The translations under genes were made by a program, and so were the position numbers. From Arenicola marina (lineage: Eukaryota; Annelida; Polychaeta; Arenicolidae), in the NCBI GenBank assembly GCA_964019135.1, contig OZ025249.1, positions 5,382,039 to 5,446,038 of the forward strand: a stretch of 64,000 nucleotides of DNA, in the 5' to 3' direction. Of the stretch, positions 59,631 through 64,000 are shown piece after piece; within the stretch, counting starts at the first letter, position 1; the number at the start of each line of letters is the position of its first letter. The notes under the pieces are model-generated. The model saw only the letters and a list, made by a program, of their open reading frames with translations. It was not told the DNA's origin and made no database searches.

Positions 59631-62600
59631 ACGCAGGTCTGTGTAAGGAATAAACAGGGCCGATCTAGTCTGTGGCAGTGACGAAGGTCTGGCCAAAGAA
59701 TAAACAGGGTCGGTCTTTTCTGTGGCAGTGACGAAGGTCTGGCCAAGGAATAAACAGGGTCGGTCTAGTCTGTGGCAGTGACGAAGGTCTGGCCAAGGAA
59801 TAAACAGGGTCGGTCTAGTCTGTGGCAGTGACGAAGGTCTGGCCAAGGAATAAACAGGGTCGGCCTAGTCTGTGGCAGTGACGAAGGTCTGGCCAAGGAA
59901 TAAACAGGGTCGGCCTAGTCTGTGGCAGTGACGAAGGTCTGGCCAAGGAATAAACAGGGTCGGCCTAGTCTGTGGCAGTGACGAAGGTCTGGCCAAAGAA
60001 TAAACAGGGTCGGCCTAGTCTGTGGCAGTGACGAAGGTCTGGCCAAGGAATAAACAGGGTCGGCCTAGTCTGTGGCAGTGACGAAGGTCTGGCCAAGGAA
60101 TAAACAGGGTCGGCCTAGTCTGTGGCAGTGACGAAGGTCTGGCCAAGGAATAAACAGGGTCGGCCTAGTCTGTGGCAGTGACGAAGGTCTGGCCAAGGAA
60201 TAAACAGGGTCGGCCTAGCCTGTAGCAGTGACGAAGGTCTGGCCAAGGAATAAACAAGGTCGGCCTAGTCTGTGGCAGTGACGAAGGTCTGGCCAAGGAA
60301 TAAACAGGGTCGGTCTAGTCTGTGGCAGTGGCGAAGGTCTGGCCAAAGAATAAACAGGGTCGGTCTAGTCTGTGGCAGTGACGAAGGTCTGGCCAAGGAA
60401 TAAACAGGGTCGGCCTAGTCTGTGGCAGTGACGAAGGTCTGGCCAACGAATAAACAGGGTCGGTCTAGCCTGTAGCAGTGACGAAGGTCTGGCCAACGAA
60501 TAAACAGGGTCGGTCTAGTCTGTAGCAGTGACGAAGGTCTGGCCAAGGAATAAACAGGGTCGGCCTAGTCTGTGGCAGTGACGAAGGTCTGGCCAAGGAA
60601 TAAACAGGGTCTGTCTAGTCTGTAGCAGTGACGAAGGTCTGGCCAAGGAATAAACAGGGTCGGCCTAGTCTGTGGCAGTGACGAAGGTCTGGCCAAGGAA
60701 TAAACAGGGTCGGCCTAGTCTGTGGCAGTGACGAAGGTCTGGCCAAAGAATAAACAGGGTCGGTCTTTTCTGTGGCAGTGACGAAGGTCTGGCCAAGGAA
60801 TAAACAGGGTCGGTCTAGTCTGTGGCAGTGACGAAGGTCTGGCCAAGGAATAAACAGGGTCGGTCCAGTCTGTGGCAGTGACGAAGGTCTGGCCAAGGAA
60901 TAAACAGGGTCGGCCTAGTCTGTGGCAGTGACGAAGGTCTGGCCAAAGAATAAACAGGGTCGGCCTAGTCTGTGGCAGTGACGAAGGTCTGGCCAAAGAA
61001 TAAACAGGGTCGGCCTAGTCTGTGGCAGTGACGAAGGTCTGGCCAAGGAATAAACAGGGTCGGCCTAGTCTGTGGCAGTGACGAAGGTCTGGCCAAGGAA
61101 TAAACAGGGTCGGCCTAGCCTGTAGCAGTGACGAAGGTCTGGCCAAGGAATAAACAAGGTCGGCCTAGTCTGTGGCAGTGACGAAGGTCTGGCCAAGGAA
61201 TAAACAGGGTCGGTCTAGTCTGTGGCAGTGGCGAAGGTCTGGCCAAAGAATAAACAGGGTCGGTCTAGTCTGTGGCAGTGACGAAGGTCTGGCCAAGGAA
61301 TAAACAGGGTCGGCCTAGTCTGTGGCAGTGACGAAGGTCTGGCCAACGAATAAACAGGGTCGGTCTAGCCTGTAGCAGTGACGAAGGTCTGGCCAACGAA
61401 TAAACAGGGTCGGTCTAGTCTGTAGCAGTGACGAAGGTCTGGCCAAGGAATAAACAGGGTCGGCCTAGTCTGTGGCAGTGACGAAGGTCTGGCCAAGGAA
61501 TAAACAGGGTCGGTCTAGTCTGTAGCAGTGACGAAGGTCTGGCCAAGGAATAAACAGGGTCGGCCTAGTCTGTGGCAGTGACGAAGGTCTGGCCAAGGAA
61601 TAAACAGGGTCGGCCTAGTCTGTGGCAGTGACGAAGGTCTGGCCAAGGAATAAACAGGGTCGGTCTAGTCTGTGGCAGTGATGAAGGTCTGGCCAAGGAA
61701 TAAACAGGGTCGGCCTAGTCTGTGGCAGTGACGAAGGTCTGGCTAAGGAATAAACAGGGTCGGCCTAGTCTGTGGCAGTGACGAAGGTCTGGCCAAGGAA
61801 TAAACCGGGTCGGTCTAGTCTGTAGCAGTGACGAAGGTCTGGCCAAGGAATAAACAGGGTCGGCCTAGTCTGTGGCAGTGACGAAGGTCTGGCCAAGGAA
61901 TAAACAGGGTCGGCCTAGTCTGTGGCAGTGACGAAGGTCTGGCCAAGGAATAAAAAGGGGCGGTCTAGTCTGTGGCAGTGATGAAGGTCTGGCCAAGGAA
62001 TAAACAGGGTCGGCCTAGTCTGTGGCAGTGACGAAGGTCTGGCTAAGGAATAAACAGGGTCGGCCTAGTCTGTGGCAGTGACGAAGGTCTGGCCAAGAAA
62101 TAAACAGGGTCGGCCTAGTCTGTGGCAGTGACGAAGGTCTGGCCAAGGAATAAACAGGGTCGGCCTAGTCTGTAGCAGTGATGAAGGTCTGGCCAAAGAA
62201 TAAACAGGGTCGGCCTAGTCTGTGGCAGTGACGAAGGTCTGGCCAACGAATAAACAGGGTCGGTCTAGTCTGTAGCCGTGACGAAGGTCTGGCCAAGGAA
62301 TAAACAGGGTCGGTCTAGTCTGTAGCAGTGACGAAGGTCTGGCCAAGGAATAAACAGGGTCGTTCTAGTCTGTAGCAGTGACGAAGGTCTGGCCAAGGAA
62401 TAAACAGGGTCGGTCTAGTCTGTAGCAGTGACGAAGGTCTGGCCAAGGAATAAACAGGGTCGGCCTAATCTGTAGCAGTGATGAAGGTCTGGCCAAGGAA
62501 TAGACAGGGTCGGCCTAATCTGTAGCAGTGATGAAGGTCTGGCCAAGGAATAAACAGGGTCGGCCTAGTCTGTGGCAGTGACGAAGGTCTGGCCAAGAAA

Positions 62601-62730
62601 TAAACAGGGTCGGCCTAGTCTGTGGCAGTGACGAAGGTCTGGCCAAGGAATAAACAGGGTCGGTCTAGTCTGTGCCAGTGACGAAGGTCTGGCCAAGGAA
62701 TAAACATGGTCTGTCTAGTCTGTAGCAGTG
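59631..62730 (+). repeat. Array G: 50-bp array, 62 units in perfect register
   Basis: Units start with ACGAAGGTCTGGCCAAGGAA and contain GGAATAAACAGGGT, then a variable CGGYCTAGTCTGTRGCAGTG. Unit starts at 59,631, 59,731, 61,681, 62,581 and 62,731 are all exact multiples of 50 apart, so there is no net insertion or deletion over 3.1 kb. Variation is by substitution only. Nearly every unit keeps AATAAA (one reads AATAGA near 62,500). An 18-unit block is copied with a 900-bp offset: GTAGCAGTG after CTAGCC at 60,216/61,116, AACAAGGT at 60,253/61,153 and GTGGCGAAGG at 60,328/61,228. Confidence 0.97.
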
Positions 62731-62747
62731 ACGACGGCTTCTGTGAA

Positions 62748-62790
62748 TACATAAAAGGCCGTAGCACGGGGCTCCTGCAAGCTGAGCGTA
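62748..62790 (+). promoter_or_regulatory. Weak TATA-like motif right of array G
   Basis: CATAAAAGG at 62,750-62,758 resembles a TATA box. It is followed by a CpG-bearing stretch with possible start sites 25-35 bp downstream, and then a GA-rich tract. No coding exon was identified downstream in the window, so this is only a candidate core promoter. Confidence 0.2.
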
Positions 62791-62951
62791 CGTCCTGGCA
62801 AGGCACACAACAGGCGGGAATGGGAATATAGCCAGCCAGGCGTGAAAGTTGTTGAGGACTTCAAGCTGCGACCAGGCTCTAGACCTGGTCATCATTGCCG
62901 CCAGGCTGCAGGCAGGGCAGCTGCCGGCAGGCTAGGACAGCGCCTAGCGGC

Positions 62952-63062
62952 CAGAGAGAGAGAGCGAGCGAGAGCGAAGAACAGGAGAGACGGATACAGA
63001 GAGAGACCGATTGAGAAGAAGATAGAGAGAAGGAGAGGATAGAGAGAGAACGAGAGAGAGGT
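62952..63062. repeat. GA-rich simple-sequence tract
   Basis: A purine-strand tract of GAGA with interspersed CGAGCGAGAG and AGAGAGAGACC blocks. It is low complexity, and the open frame across it (62,842-63,042) is a basic low-complexity reading that I do not accept as a gene. Confidence 0.7.
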
Positions 63063-64000
63063 GGGGGTGGGGCAAAGGAGTCTTCTCCTCGCCCTGTGTT
63101 CCCTACGTGTGTGTTATACTAGCCTCATCAGCGGACTCTCTACGGCTCTCTCTTGTTTATGTTATATGCCCCATGTCCTCGCTCTGGCACTCGCCCTGCC
63201 TACTGCAGCGCCACCATAAACAGCGGCGGTGACCAGATCCTCTTCCGGCCTCCTGCCCCGCCCTCCCAGCCAAGCGATCCCGCCCGTCCCCCAGCCCGCC
63301 CCAGACCCCCCCGACCCCAGATACCCACCCCGGTCGCAGAGAGGCCTGTTGTGTGAGTGTGTGTGTGTGTGAAGTATAGTATTGCGTAGTGTATGCGAGC
63401 GAGGAGGGGGTGAGGCGGCCAGGCGGGGCGGGCGAGCGGCAGGCCAAACCCAGGCGGCGGGTGCCGCAGTCAGTGGCTGGGCAGGCGGGCAGGCAGGCTG
63501 GGTGGCTGGCTATCGGCGTCACTGGGGTCCTCGCTCTCTGTCTCGCTGGCCGCCGTCTCCTCCCGCCATCAGCTCTGGTCGCGGCAGGCAGGCAGGCAGG
63601 CAGCAGCCAGCAGTAGCGGGCAGCTGCAGCAGGAGCTGATCCATCGCCTTTGTCTCCAGCCCTCCTGACCGCTGGTGCCCGCTCGCTCCGTCTAAATAAA
63701 GGCTCAAGCAAAACGCCGACCGACAATATATTTTTGGCTCTATCCGTTCTGGATTAACGTGTGTTTGCCCGTTTAAGGAAGGCTGTGAGGCAGCCCCTCC
63801 CTCCTCCCCTATCAGGGCCTCCTCGCGAGCATATGGAGCGGTGGGGGCACAGGGGGGCGCGCCCTGACAGGTAACCCGTGTGCAGGGAGAGGCCATACTG
63901 CCCCCGTCAGGTACAGCCAACCAGCCAGCCAGCCAGCCAGCCGGGGAACCAGCGCGGCGGACGGGACGCGAGATCCCCATGGTCCTGTGTTTGTTGATAA
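63063..64000. other. GC-rich right-edge sequence with GCAG/CCAG runs
   Basis: GC- and CpG-rich sequence. It contains GCAGGCAGGCAGGCAGGC at about 63,584-63,602, a CCAG run at about 63,916-63,942, a GT run at 63,352-63,371 and an AATAAA at about 63,693. Frames on both strands are alanine/arginine/proline-rich and lack domains. It could be a CpG-island-like region or a 5' UTR, but no exon can be supported. Confidence 0.4.

Noticed and set aside
59631-62730. CRISPR-like array of regular 50-bp repeats
   Set aside because: There are no unique spacers: the whole 50 bp is conserved from unit to unit, and the context is animal.
59541-62806. Minus-strand frames of about 60-100 codons in array G (ARPSSLPQTRPTLFIPW type)
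   Set aside because: The 50-bp unit is not a multiple of three and all three minus frames are stop-poor. These are repeat readings.
62842-63042. 66-codon basic frame across the GA tract
   Set aside because: It has a non-ATG start and low-complexity Arg/Glu composition driven by the GA repeat.
63157-63980. Arginine/alanine/proline-rich frames at the right edge
   Set aside because: They overlap on both strands in GC-rich simple sequence and show no domain, signal peptide or splice context.

Overview
This is a eukaryotic (animal) genomic window dominated by tandem repeats. By my boundaries, about 47 kb of the 64 kb (roughly 73%) is tandem arrays. The rest is low-density sequence holding interspersed-repeat debris (two LINE fragments, a tRNA-derived SINE family, two unnamed dispersed families) and one recognisable protein gene. 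The evidence for an animal is a split Ly-6/uPAR (LU) domain gene with GT-AG intron borders, tRNA-type SINEs with A and B boxes, and LINE reverse-transcriptase C-terminal fragments. The species is not determined. Cephalochordate (amphioxus) is a guess, resting mainly on a minisatellite that abuts an exon-intron junction, a pattern I recall being reported there. Layout: 1-20,816 is a 24/30-bp minisatellite (array A) that runs off the left edge. 20,817-31,299 is unique sequence with two LINE remnants, full and partial SINEs, three copies of a ~200-300 bp dispersed element (X2), pieces of a second dispersed element (X1), a paired CRE site and short tandem repeats. 31,300-37,290 is a 42/52-bp minisatellite (array B) that runs directly into the 5' edge of a coding exon. 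37,266-38,484 is the 3' part of a GPI-anchored Ly-6-type gene (two exons, 851-bp intron, poly(A) signal at 38,705). 38,711-40,102 is unique sequence with one weak candidate exon. 40,103-40,997 is a 44-46-bp array (C) fused directly to a 51/56-bp array (D) at 40,998-52,926. 52,927-54,106 is GC-rich spacer. 54,107-59,146 holds a SINE fragment, a complete X1 element with its own 19-20-bp repeat head, and a 16-bp array (F). 59,631-62,730 is a 50-bp array (G) of 62 units in exact register, each with an AATAAA-type hexamer. 62,731-64,000 is GC-rich and GA-rich, with a weak TATA-like motif. The very long open frames across arrays A and D follow from unit lengths divisible by three and stop-poor units, so I do not call them genes. 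The best functional reading is that the Ly-6 exons are the only demonstrable gene here and that array B is intronic to it. The signal-peptide exon was not found and should lie upstream of array B. The most unusual features are the array B unit that carries the gene's own splice-acceptor context, the 62 consecutive poly(A)-signal-bearing units of array G, the nested higher-order duplications in A, B and D, and the X1 element carrying TGACCT half-sites.
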